Source: Nocardia testacea NBRC 100365
Lineage (GTDB): Bacteria > Actinomycetota > Actinomycetes > Mycobacteriales > Mycobacteriaceae
Direction: 5' to 3'
NCBI RefSeq assembly: GCF_000308775.1
Contig: NZ_BAGJ01000029.1
Location: forward strand, 23,066 to 87,065
Length of the DNA: 64,000 bases
The notes beneath the pieces are model-generated. The model was not told the origin of the DNA. It saw only the letters and a program-made list of their open reading frames with translations, and made no database searches. Below, piece by piece: positions 15,483 to 25,100 of this stretch. Position 1 is the first letter of the stretch. Every line of letters begins with the position of its first letter. A program made the position numbers and the translations under genes.

Positions 15483-18400
15483 CTAGTCGCGGATCGCGGC
15501 GAATACCCGCTGGTCGAGCAGGAACATCGGATGGTCGCGTTCGGGTAGCACCAGCAACGGCGTGAAACCGGCGTCGCGCAGCTGCTCGCACCATTCGTCC
15601 TCGGTGAGGAAGATGCGCGCGCCCTGCCGGATGTCCTCCTTACCCGGGTGGGTGCCGCCGGGGGCGGCGGACATGAGGAATTTCATCGAGGTCAGTAGCG
15701 GATAGTTGGCCTTGCACGCTTCGACGAACACCACCGCGCCGCCGGGATTCAGCAGATCGTGCAGGTCGCGCAGCATCTCGCCGATATGCAGCGCGTTGTG
15801 CAGCACATTCGCGCCGATCACGATGTCGTAGCGGTCGGTGGATCCGCGCAGATCCCGGTTCATGTCCACGATTCCGTAGCGCATCCAGGAATGGCCGGCG
15901 AAACGTTCCCTGGCGGCATTGAGGAAAAACGCGGACAGATCGGTGAAGTGGTAATCCACCGGCAGTCCCGGCAGTCCGGCGATCACCTCGTCGGTGGTGC
16001 CACCGATACCGGCGCCGAGTTCCAGGATGCGCACCGGGGCACGGTCGGCGGCGATACGCGCGGTGACTCCGGCCACGGTCTCGCGTGCGGCCAGATTCAG
16101 GTAGTTACTGATGATGTTCTCGCGGTACGCCGCCTCCGCGGTGAGCATATCGCCGTCGGGGAACAGCAGCTCCTGGACCCGTACCCGATCCTGGGCCAGA
16201 CCCGTCAGGTTCGCGGCCGAGCTCCGCAGGAAATCGGCGAACTCTCGCGAATACCCGAGATCGGCGCAGATGAGACGCAGGTCGGAGCAACTCGGCTGGG
16301 GCGGGGCGGCCGCCGTGCGGTAGCCGCGTACGGGATCGTAGGTCAGACAGCCCTCGCCGGTCAGCTCGTCGAGCCAGCGGCGTAGCAGCCAGTGATGCCG
16401 GTCGGCGAACCGCACCGCGGCGGCGATCTCCGCGGCGGTGTGGAACTCGCCGTCGTCCAGTGCCGGTGCCAGCGTGTTCAGCATGGCGCGCAGCCCGGTG
16501 ATGTCCAGATCGCGGCGCGCGGTCCGGAGCCTGTCGATATCGAGATCGGCGGGGACCGCCTGTTCGGCGGTCCGCCGCGCCAGTGCGGCGATTTCGGCGG
16601 GGGCGGTGGGCCGGACGGACCCGGCCGCCGGGCGGTCGACCGGTGTTCGCACCACCTCGGGCCCGCGTGCGGCGGCGGACCGGTCCGGTGCGCGCTGCGC
16701 GCGTCCGCCGAGGTCGGCGACGATGGTATCGACGGTCGCGCCGCCGAGCAGATCGGCCACCGGCAGCTCGTGGCCGTATTCGTGTTCGATCCGGCGACGG
16801 AACTCCAGGGCCTGCAGGGAGTCGAGTCCGAGGGCCACCAGGGGCCGGGAGGTGTCCAGGCTGTCGCTGTCGTCGGCGCCGAGCACCTCGGTGAGCACTT
16901 CGACCACGCGGTTCCCGATATCCGGCGGGCCGGCGGCGGTGGCCGGTGCGGGTGCGGCCGCGGCGGCCACCGTTGCGGGCGTGTGCAATTCGGAGAGGAC
17001 CGGCCCGTAGCCGTAGGCGTCCAGTACCGACCGGCCACGGTCCCAATCGAACGCGGCGACGACGGCATTGCCCCGCACCCCGCTCAGCCCGAGGGAGATG
17101 GCATCGGCCGCGCTCATCGGGAGGTAGCCCACCGCGGCAAGCTGTGCGGTATCGGTGGCGTTCTGCCCCCGGTAGTCCGCCCACTGCCCCCACTGGATCG
17201 AGACGCAGTCGTATCCCGCGACGCGGGCCCGGTGGGCGTAGGCGTCCAGCATCCGGTTGGCGGCCGCGTAGATGATCTTGCCCCGGCCACCGAGAGTGGC
17301 CGCGAGCGAGGAGAACAGCACGATTCGGCAATCCCGGGCGCGGGGTAGCGAGTCCAGCAGGTTCTCGACACCGATAGTCTTCCCGTGGAGTACCCGCCGC
17401 ACCTGGTCGGGGTTGATCGCCTCGAGTTCGAGCTCGGACAGGCCCGCGTAGTCGGCGGCAGCGTGCAGTATCAGATCCGCCGGCCGGTCGCGCAGTTCCT
17501 CGGCCAGCCGGGCGACCGCGGCCGGATCGCCGATATCGCAGGTACTGACCCGGATGCGGGTGGCGCTCTGCCGGAGGGGCCGCAGCGCCGCGGTGACCTC
17601 CGCGCTCTCTCCCGACCGGCTCACCAGGGTGATATGAGTGGCGCCGGCCCGTACGAAATGTTCGCAGATCCGCAGGCCCAGGCTGCCGGTGCCGCCGGTG
17701 ATGACGATATTCGCCGGGGTGGTCGCCGCCGCGCCGGGTTCGCCCGGGTGCAGACGTTTCGCGTACAGCCCGCCGTCGCGCAGGGCGAGTTCGGTTTCGC
17801 CGGCGGTGTGCAGTGCCGTGAGGACCGGCCCCGCCGGGACCGCGCCGGGTTCCAGATCCAGGTGCGCGAAGGCGACGCCGGGGAATTCGGTACCGGTGCA
17901 GCGGAAACCGGCACTGGCGGCAGCGGCGACCGGGTGCGGAGCCGGGTCGCCGTCGAGAACCGCCTCACCGCCGGTGGTCACCAGCCAGCAGCCGGTGATC
18001 CGGTCGGACAGGCCGGGCCACCACGCCCGGGTGCCGAAGAACTCCGCGGTGGCCGCCGCGGCCGCCGCGGCGGTGGACTCCGGATACTCGGGCAGCAGCA
18101 CCACAAGGGTGTCGATATCGCCGGTGACCGGCCCGTGCGCGGGTTCGACCACCTGCGCGGTGGCACCGTGATGCGCGGCCTCGGCGCAGAGGCGGGCGGC
18201 GAGTTCGGCACGCTCGCCGGTGTGGTCGATAATGCCCAGCCGGCGGGGTGCGGCCATTTTCCGGCGGGTCAACCGGGTCCAGCGCTCGACGATCAGTTGC
18301 GCGGGGGCGGTATCGGATTCCGGTGGCACGGCCTGCTGGGCCGGTGCTGCGGCGCTCCGGGCAGCGGCGTGCGCGGTCGCCTGGCCGGGTAGCCACAACC

Positions 18401-19793
18401 GCACCTCGTTCATCTGCGCGTGCGGGAAATCCGGCAGTGGTAGTGCCGGCGGGGCGTCCGGGCCGACCCGCAGGCCCGCCCAGTCGAAATCCGGTTCGTC
18501 GACGGCGAGAACCGCCAGATTACGGGTGAACTCGCGCAGGTCGGTGGCCGCTCGGTGCGAACTGCCCACCACCCGGGCGCCCGATTCACCCAGCGCGGAC
18601 AGATTCTCCTGGATCGCCAGTTGCAGGGTCGGGTGTTCGGCGATCTCGACGAAGGTGCCGATCTCTCGGGTCGTGGCGGCCGCGACCGCCCGGTCGAAGC
18701 GCACCGGATTGCGCAGGTTCCAGAACCAGTAGTCGCCGATCGGCAGGTCGGGTGTGATCTCGGCGCCCAGGGTCGCGCCGATACAGGCGATTTCCCCGCT
18801 CGCGAAATACTGGTTCGCCAGCCGGTTCTTCACCGCGTCGTGGATGGCGTCGCGGAACTCGTTGACCATGCTGGTGTGCGCCGGATACCGGACCCGGATG
18901 ACCCGGGCGAAGGTGCCCTGCTCGGTGCAGGCGCCGACGACCTCGGCGACCGTTTCGCGTTCCCCGGAGAGCGCGACCATATGCGGCGAATTCACCACCG
19001 AGACCTGCGCCCAGCCCGAGCGGCGGGCCAGCAGATCTTCACAGGTTTCGCGATCGGCCGCGATCACCGCCATGGCGTAGGCGTCGGAGGAGATGGTGTC
19101 CACCGCGCGAGCCCGGGTGCCGACCACCAGTGCGGCGTCCGGCAGCGTCATCAGCCCCGCGACATAGGCCGCGGCGATCTCGCCCTGACTGTGGCCGAGC
19201 ACGGCGGCCGGTTCCACCCCGGCCGATCGCCACGCGGCGGCCAGCCCGGCCATCTGCACGAACAGCGCGGGCTGCACGATATGTGCGCTGTCGTCGGCGG
19301 GGGTGGTGTCGTCGAGCAGGTAGTCCAGCGGAGACTCGCCGAACAGTTCGCGGAAGACCTCGTCGCAGCGGGTGGCCTCGGCGCGGAACGCGGGAATCCG
19401 GTCGTAGAAGAGCCGGCCCATCCCGGGGCGCTGCCCGCCCTGGCCGGGAAAGACGAACGCGATACCGCGCCCGGCGGTGGCCGCGCCGGAGCGGACGACC
19501 CGGGGATGTTCGCTGTCCGCGGCCACGGCACCCAGGGCATCGATCAATCCGGCGGTATCGGTGACCATGGCCAGCGCGCGATATCGCCGGGCCACCCGGG
19601 TCCGGAAGATCATCTCCGCGATCCGGCCGACGGGTACGTCCGGGTGGGTCTCGAGGTATCCGAGCAGGGCACGGGCCTCCGCGGTCAGCAACGCGGGGGT
19701 GGGCGCCGACAGGAGAACCGGAACGGTCCCGTCGGGGAGCTGGTACTCAGAAATGGTCGTTCTCCTCGTGCGCGGGGACGGCGATGACGGCAT
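15483..19793 (-). CDS. PKS module AT-KR-ACP with C-terminal methyltransferase (MbtD-like)
   Basis: About 1436 residues if it starts at ATG 19793, or 1423 from ATT 19754. Order: acyltransferase (FVFPGQGGQRPGMG, active GHSQGEIAAAYV near 200), ketoreductase (VITGGTGSLGLRI near 695, FSSLAATLGGRGKIIYAAAN), acyl carrier (LGLDSLQALEF near 988), a helical linker, then a SAM methyltransferase (LELGAGIGGTTDEV near 1258, NVLHNALHIGEML). The condensing domain is the separate gene upstream, as with mycobactin MbtC/MbtD, but a methyltransferase after the ACP is extra. It should make a beta-hydroxy acid unit that may be alpha-methylated. The start is uncertain: ATG 19793 lacks a clear Shine-Dalgarno and overlaps the KS by 47 bases, whereas ATT 19754 has AGGAG exactly 7 bases upstream and overlaps the KS stop by 8. 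Confidence 0.85.
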   Translation of the reverse strand: MPSSPSPRTRRTTISEYQLPDGTVPVLLSAPTPALLTAEARALLGYLETHPDVPVGRIAEMIFRTRVARRYRALAMVTDTAGLIDALGAVAADSEHPRVVRSGAATAGRGIAFVFPGQGGQRPGMGRLFYDRIPAFRAEATRCDEVFRELFGESPLDYLLDDTTPADDSAHIVQPALFVQMAGLAAAWRSAGVEPAAVLGHSQGEIAAAYVAGLMTLPDAALVVGTRARAVDTISSDAYAMAVIAADRETCEDLLARRSGWAQVSVVNSPHMVALSGERETVAEVVGACTEQGTFARVIRVRYPAHTSMVNEFRDAIHDAVKNRLANQYFASGEIACIGATLGAEITPDLPIGDYWFWNLRNPVRFDRAVAAATTREIGTFVEIAEHPTLQLAIQENLSALGESGARVVGSSHRAATDLREFTRNLAVLAVDEPDFDWAGLRVGPDAPPALPLPDFPHAQMNEVRLWLPGQATAHAAARSAAAPAQQAVPPESDTAPAQLIVERWTRLTRRKMAAPRRLGIIDHTGERAELAARLCAEAAHHGATAQVVEPAHGPVTGDIDTLVVLLPEYPESTAAAAAAATAEFFGTRAWWPGLSDRITGCWLVTTGGEAVLDGDPAPHPVAAAASAGFRCTGTEFPGVAFAHLDLEPGAVPAGPVLTALHTAGETELALRDGGLYAKRLHPGEPGAAATTPANIVITGGTGSLGLRICEHFVRAGATHITLVSRSGESAEVTAALRPLRQSATRIRVSTCDIGDPAAVARLAEELRDRPADLILHAAADYAGLSELELEAINPDQVRRVLHGKTIGVENLLDSLPRARDCRIVLFSSLAATLGGRGKIIYAAANRMLDAYAHRARVAGYDCVSIQWGQWADYRGQNATDTAQLAAVGYLPMSAADAISLGLSGVRGNAVVAAFDWDRGRSVLDAYGYGPVLSELHTPATVAAAAAPAPATAAGPPDIGNRVVEVLTEVLGADDSDSLDTSRPLVALGLDSLQALEFRRRIEHEYGHELPVADLLGGATVDTIVADLGGRAQRAPDRSAAARGPEVVRTPVDRPAAGSVRPTAPAEIAALARRTAEQAVPADLDIDRLRTARRDLDITGLRAMLNTLAPALDDGEFHTAAEIAAAVRFADRHHWLLRRWLDELTGEGCLTYDPVRGYRTAAAPPQPSCSDLRLICADLGYSREFADFLRSSAANLTGLAQDRVRVQELLFPDGDMLTAEAAYRENIISNYLNLAARETVAGVTARIAADRAPVRILELGAGIGGTTDEVIAGLPGLPVDYHFTDLSAFFLNAARERFAGHSWMRYGIVDMNRDLRGSTDRYDIVIGANVLHNALHIGEMLRDLHDLLNPGGAVVFVEACKANYPLLTSMKFLMSAAPGGTHPGKEDIRQGARIFLTEDEWCEQLRDAGFTPLLVLPERDHPMFLLDQRVFAAIRD

Positions 19794-21069
19794 GGGCGTT
19801 GGCGCCCCCCGCGCCGAAGGAGGACACGGCGCCGTAGCGCATGCCGCCCGTCGGCTTCCAGGGCTCCACGGTGGTGGCCAACCGCAGGCTCGACCGGGTC
19901 CAGTCGACCCGGGTGGTCGGATTGTCGGCGTAGAGGGTCGGTGGGATCTCGCCGTGCCGGGCGGCGAGCAGCAGTTTCGCGAGCCCGAGCATGCCGGCGG
20001 CGGCCTGAGCGTGCCCGGCATTGGATTTCACCGATCCGAGCACCGGATCCCCGCCCGCGGCGCCGTAGGTGTTCTGCAGTGCGGTGAGTTCGGCGACGTC
20101 GCCGGCCCGGGTGGCGGTGCCGTGACCCTCGATCATGCCGATATCGGCCGGATCGATACCGGCGAGCCGGAGGGTCCGCCGGACCAATCTCTCCTGGGCG
20201 TCGGCGCGTGGCACCAGGATCGGCCGGCCTTTGCCGTTGTGGTTGGTATGGCTGGCCAGCACCCGTCCGTAGATCGGATGGCCCAGCGCCCGGGCCCGGG
20301 ACTCGGGTTCGACCAGCAGGGCCACGGCGCCCTCACCCCACAGCGTCCCGGCCGCGTCGTCGGAGTAGGCCCGGCAGTGCCCGTCCGGGGCGAGCGCGCC
20401 GTTCTTGGCGAACTCGTAGAACGCCATCGGCGAACTCATCACGCAGACCGCTCCGGCGACAGCCCAGTCGCATTCGCCGTTGCGGATCGCGGAAACCGCG
20501 AGGTGCAGCGCGGTGAGCGAGGAGGCGCAGGCGGAATCGACACACATCGAGGGGCCGGTCAGTCCCAGGGCATGGGAGATACGCCCGGCCACCCCGAGCT
20601 GTCCGCCACCCACCGTGCGGAAACCGGTGTGCTCGTTGATCTCGCTCAGGCCGGGTCCGTACTCCATCGGCGAGGCGCCGATGTAGCAGCCGGCCTCCGC
20701 GCCGTCGACCGCACCGGGGTTCATACCGGCGTTCTCCAGTGCCCGCCAGGCGACTCGCAGCCCCACTCGTTGCTGCGGGTCGGAAGCCAGGGCTTCGCGC
20801 TGTGAGATTCCGAAGAAGGACGGGTCGAAATCCGCGATGCGATCGAGGAATCCGCCCGCGTCGCTGACCCGGCCCCAGCCTTCGAGCTCGCCGAGCGAGA
20901 GCAGTTCGTCGATCCGCCAGTCCCGGTCACGCGGAAACGGGCCGATCAGTTCTCGCGCATTCACCAGGGCCGACCAGTACGCGCCGAGGGTATCGATGCC
21001 GCCGGGGGCCTCCACGGCCATTCCGGAGATTACTGTGTGATCGCGGTCCGGTCCGGCCGTCGATGTCAT
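19747..21069 (-). CDS. Stand-alone beta-ketoacyl synthase (MbtC-like)
   Basis: A 440-residue type I PKS ketosynthase without an attached acyltransferase. The triad is complete: Cys in VDSACASSLTALHLA near 177, His in EGHGTATRAGD near 315 and His in KSNAGHAQAAAG near 350. DPQQRVGLRVAWRALENAG is the usual helix. It works in trans with the AT-KR-ACP-MT protein encoded next, extending an acyl starter by one unit for the siderophore's hydroxy-acid. Start ATG, 27 bases after the thioesterase stop; its own stop region contains the ribosome-binding site for the next gene, so the three genes form one coupled operon driven from the iron box at 21950-21968. Confidence 0.9.
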   Translation of the reverse strand: MTSTAGPDRDHTVISGMAVEAPGGIDTLGAYWSALVNARELIGPFPRDRDWRIDELLSLGELEGWGRVSDAGGFLDRIADFDPSFFGISQREALASDPQQRVGLRVAWRALENAGMNPGAVDGAEAGCYIGASPMEYGPGLSEINEHTGFRTVGGGQLGVAGRISHALGLTGPSMCVDSACASSLTALHLAVSAIRNGECDWAVAGAVCVMSSPMAFYEFAKNGALAPDGHCRAYSDDAAGTLWGEGAVALLVEPESRARALGHPIYGRVLASHTNHNGKGRPILVPRADAQERLVRRTLRLAGIDPADIGMIEGHGTATRAGDVAELTALQNTYGAAGGDPVLGSVKSNAGHAQAAAGMLGLAKLLLAARHGEIPPTLYADNPTTRVDWTRSSLRLATTVEPWKPTGGMRYGAVSSFGAGGANAHAVIAVPAHEENDHF

Positions 21070-21096
21070 GGTTGTCCTCGTCAGGTGTTCGGCGGA

Positions 21097-21837
21097 TCAG
21101 ACTGTGGGCGCGATCAATTCGGCCAATTCGTGGACATGATGGTTGAGGTAGAAGTGCCCGCCTTCGAATACGGTGATCTCGACCTCGTCGCTGTGTTTGC
21201 GCCAGCCGTTGAGTTCGGCCGGTGAAACGATCGGATCGTTGTCCCCGCCGATCACGTGGATCGGCGCCGAGATCCGGATATCGTCGCCGCAGGAATATCT
21301 TTCGGACGCGAGATGGTCCTGTCTGACGACGGGCAGGGTCATTCGCATGAGTTCCCGATTGGTCATCACGTCCCCGGTGGTCCCTTCGAGACGGGTGAGA
21401 TGGTCCAGGAGCGCGTCGTCTTCTTTGGGCGTCGGTGGTTTGGTGTCCGCGATATGCGGTGCGACGGCGGCCGATACGTACGCCTGCCGGATCGGTGTCC
21501 CCGCCGCCTCGGCCAGCCGGATGAATTCGAAGGAGACCATCGCGCCCATGCTGTGGCCGAATGTGGTGATGGGCACATTTCCGTAGCCGTTCGAATCACG
21601 AAATTCGGCGAATGCGCCCGCGGCGATTTCCGGGAGAGTCGCCAGGGCGGGTTCGTGGATGCGGTCCTGCCGTCCGGGGTATTGGAATACGACGACGTCG
21701 TAGTGCGTGCTGAAGGCTTTGGAGAAGGTGCGATAGGCCGAGGCTCCCGCGCCCGCGTGGGGAAATATCAGCAGCGGCGGGTGGCCGGGGGCGGTCGGCT
21801 TGTGGAACTGCCTGATCCAACGGGGTCCGGGTGGCAT
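21097..21837 (-). CDS. Type II thioesterase of the siderophore cluster
   Basis: A 246-residue alpha/beta-hydrolase of the stand-alone NRPS/PKS thioesterase family, which usually clears misprimed acyl groups from carriers. Opening LLIFPHAGAGASAYR is typical; the nucleophile elbow GHSMGA is near residue 95, the acid GGDNDPIV near 199 and the His GGHFYL near 229. The ATG has GAGGAG 4 bases upstream. It is the first gene of the leftward operon thioesterase-KS-PKS. Because the first NRPS lacks the terminal thioesterase of MbtB, this enzyme may supply that activity in trans. Confidence 0.88.
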   Translation of the reverse strand: MPPGPRWIRQFHKPTAPGHPPLLIFPHAGAGASAYRTFSKAFSTHYDVVVFQYPGRQDRIHEPALATLPEIAAGAFAEFRDSNGYGNVPITTFGHSMGAMVSFEFIRLAEAAGTPIRQAYVSAAVAPHIADTKPPTPKEDDALLDHLTRLEGTTGDVMTNRELMRMTLPVVRQDHLASERYSCGDDIRISAPIHVIGGDNDPIVSPAELNGWRKHSDEVEITVFEGGHFYLNHHVHELAELIAPTV

Positions 21838-21949
21838 GGTGCTCCTCCACGATCATCTGCTCGCTCGGTGACAGACGGCGGGGCAGCGAAGTCGGCTCGT
21901 CGAAGCGGCAGGACGAGCCGTTCATCGCTACGCCCCGGCGCCTGATGAG

Positions 21950-21968
21950 TTAGGTAAGGCTATCGTAA
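21950..21968. promoter_or_regulatory. IdeR-like iron box, leftward thioesterase-KS-PKS operon
   Basis: A 19-bp site, TTAGGTAAGGCTATCGTAA, about 110 bp from the thioesterase start in the divergent promoter. The half towards the leftward operon is the better conserved. Confidence 0.8.
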
Positions 21969-22031
21969 TTTACAGTACGTCGATAGTGGAGAGTCGGCCT
22001 TCGCCGGACCGGGAACACCTGACAGTCAGGT

Positions 22032-22050
22032 TTTGCATAGGCTAACCTAA
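22032..22050. promoter_or_regulatory. IdeR-like iron box, rightward NRPS operon
   Basis: A 19-bp site ending ATAGGCTAACCTAA (16 of 19 matches), about 65 bp upstream of the C-A-PCP-E NRPS. With the box at 21950 it makes one site per divergent transcript. Confidence 0.85.
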
Positions 22051-22115
22051 GTCGCTAGCGTAAGTGGGCCTGCGCGAGACCAGGCTCCCAGGACAACGGC
22101 TGAGGAGTCGCCTTC

Positions 22116-25100
22116 ATGACGGAGAAGACGAAGACACCTGTGGCCGACGAGAATCCGGTGCCCGAAATCGAGGATGTCCTCGCCTTGAGCCCCCTGCAGG
22201 AGGGGCTCTTCTCCCTGGCCCGCCTGGCCGGTGCGGACGACCTCTACACCATGCAGTTCGCGTTGGAGATCACCGGCCCGGTCGACGGCGACCTGCTGCG
22301 GCGCAGTATCGAGGTGATCCTGCGCCGCCACCCCAACCTCCGGGCCGCCTTCTGGGACAGGGACCTGCCCAAACCCGTGCAGATCGTGCCGAGTTCGGTG
22401 ACGCTGCCCTGGTTCGAGCGCAACGCAGATCCACACGAATACGCCGCGCTGGCCGAATCGGAGGCGCGCACCGGATTCGATCTGGCCCGCGGCCCCGCGC
22501 TGCGAGTGGTGTGGGTGACCCTTCCCGACGGCTCGCACCGGATGATCCTGACCGCCCACCACCTGCTCATGGACGGCTGGTCACTGGGTGTGTTCTTCCG
22601 GGAGATGTACGCGATCTACCAGGCCGGTGGCTCGGCCGCCGGATTGCCGGCCCCGCGCCCCTACCGGGATTACATCGGCTGGCTCGCCGCTCGCGACAGC
22701 GTCGCCGACCTCGGCAAATGGACCGAACACCTGGCCGGCGCCGAACCGCTGATCCTCGGCGACCGTGCGGATTCCGCGATCAACACGATCGTGCCCGAAA
22801 CCCATGTGCTGCGGATGAACAGCGAGGAGACCGCCCGGCTCCGCGCCTGGGCGGGGGCCGGCGGCCTCACACTGAACACCGCCGTCCAGTATGCCTGGTC
22901 GGTGGTGCTGGGCCGGCTCACCGACCGGGACGATCTGGTGTTCGGCACCACGGTCTCCGGCCGCCCCGACGAGCTGGTGGGGGTGGAGACGATGATCGGC
23001 CTGTTCATCAACACCATTCCCGTGCGCGTGCGACTCGACACCGGGTCCGGCGGCGCGCCGGGGGTTCTCGACACCTGCCGCCGTATCCAGCGGGAAGCGG
23101 TCGCGATGCGGGACGCCGGATACCTCAGTCTCTCGGCCATTCAGCGGGCGGCCGGGCGCGGTAACCTCTTCGACACCCTGTTCGTCTTCGAGAATGTGCC
23201 GGTGGGCGATGTGCTGCGGCCGGTCACCCTGACCGACGGCACGCAGTGCACCGTGATCGAATCACAGGGCCTCACGCACTATCCGCTGGCCGTCGTCTCG
23301 TATCTGCTCGACGGCGAACTCACGCTGGCGGTGGAGGCCGTACCCGCGCTGCTGGGTCATCTCTCGGCGGCGGATCTGCCCGAACGGCTGGCCCGGGTGC
23401 TGCGCCGGCTACCCGACCTCGACGAGACCGGCGCCGCGGCACCGGATGTCCTGCTGCCGGGGGAACAACCGCGCGAACCGGTCGCGCCGGCTCCCGATGT
23501 GCGCGATATGGGCGTGGCGCAACTTTTCGCCCAGCAGGTCGCGGCAACTCCGGACGCGCTCGCGCTGAGCACCGCCGAGCGGCGGTTCACCTATCGCGAG
23601 CTGGCCGCCGCCGCCCACCGGGTCGCCGCGGCGCTGATCGATCGCGGCGTGGGTGCCGAGGATGTGGTGGCACTGGCCCTCCCGCGGTCGGCCGAATCGG
23701 TCGTCGCCGTGCTGGGAGTGCTCGCCGCGGGCGCCGCGTACGTGCCGCTCGATCTCGAGCTGCCGGCCGCGCGGATCGAATCCATCCTCCGCCAGGCCCG
23801 GCCGCGCCTGGTTCTGGCCGGCGCCGCCGGCCTCGACGGCATCACCGGCCTCCCACCCGTCCTCGATATGGAGACCGCGGCGGCGGCCGACCCCCGCGGG
23901 ATGACGCTCCCCGTACCGGTCCATCCGCAGCAGCGCGCGTATCTGATCTTCACCTCCGGTTCCACCGGTGAACCCAAAGGCGTGGTCGGGACCCACGGTG
24001 CGCTCGCCGCCTATTTCGCCGATCACCGTGAACGGGTGTACCGGCCGGCCGTGGCCCGGCTGGGTCGGCCGCTGCGGATAGCCCATGCCTGGTCACTGAG
24101 TTTCGATGCGTCGTGGCAGCCGTTGATCGGCCTGTTCGACGGCCATGCCAACCATCTGTTCGATACGGCGGAGATGCGGGACGCGGGCCGGCTGGTCGCC
24201 GGGATCCGGCGCCACGGGCTGGACATGATCGACACGACACCGTCGATGTTCGCGCAACTCGCCGCGGCCGGCCTGGTCGACGAGCACGGGAATGTACCGC
24301 TCGCGGTCCTCGCGCTCGGTGGTGAGGCGATCGGTGTTCCGCTGTGGCGGCAGCTCGGCGCGCTGTCGGGAACCGCCGTCCACAACTGCTACGGCCCCAC
24401 CGAGACCACGGTCGAGGCCGTGGTCGCCGCGGTGACCGCGACGAGCACCGTACCGGTGATCGGCACTCCCACCGCGGGCAGCGTGGGTTATGTCCTCGAC
24501 TCCCGGCTCCGCGTCGTACCCGACGGTGTGGTCGGCGAGCTGTACCTGTCCGGCGCGCAGCTGGCGCGCGGGTACATCGGGCGCCCGGCCGGCACCGCGG
24601 AACGTTTCGTCGCCGACCCGTACCGGACGGGCGCGCGGATGTACCGCACCGGCGACCTGGTGCGACGGTTGCCGTCGGGCGAACTGGCCTACCTCGGCCG
24701 AGCCGACGGCCAGGTGAAGATCCGGGGATACCGGATCGAGACCGGGGAGATCGAGACGGCGCTGGCCGGACTGCCCGGGGTGCGCGCGGCGGCGGTACTG
24801 CCGTATCGGCGGCCCGGGGGAATGGCACTGGCCGGGTTCGTGACCGGAACCGATCCCGGATTCCGGGCCGACGGTCTGCGCGGCGCACTCGCCCGCTCCC
24901 TGCCCGCCTATATGGTGCCGCAACGGATCCTGGCGCTGGACGCTCTGCCGATGACCGGCAACGGCAAGCTCGATGTGCGCCGGCTCGAGGCGCTGGCCGC
25001 CGCGGCCGCGGACCGGGACGGGAGTACCCCCGCCGGCACGGAGACCGAACGCGCGATCTGTGCCGTGATCGCCGAACTGACCGGAGGTCCGGAGCCGGGC

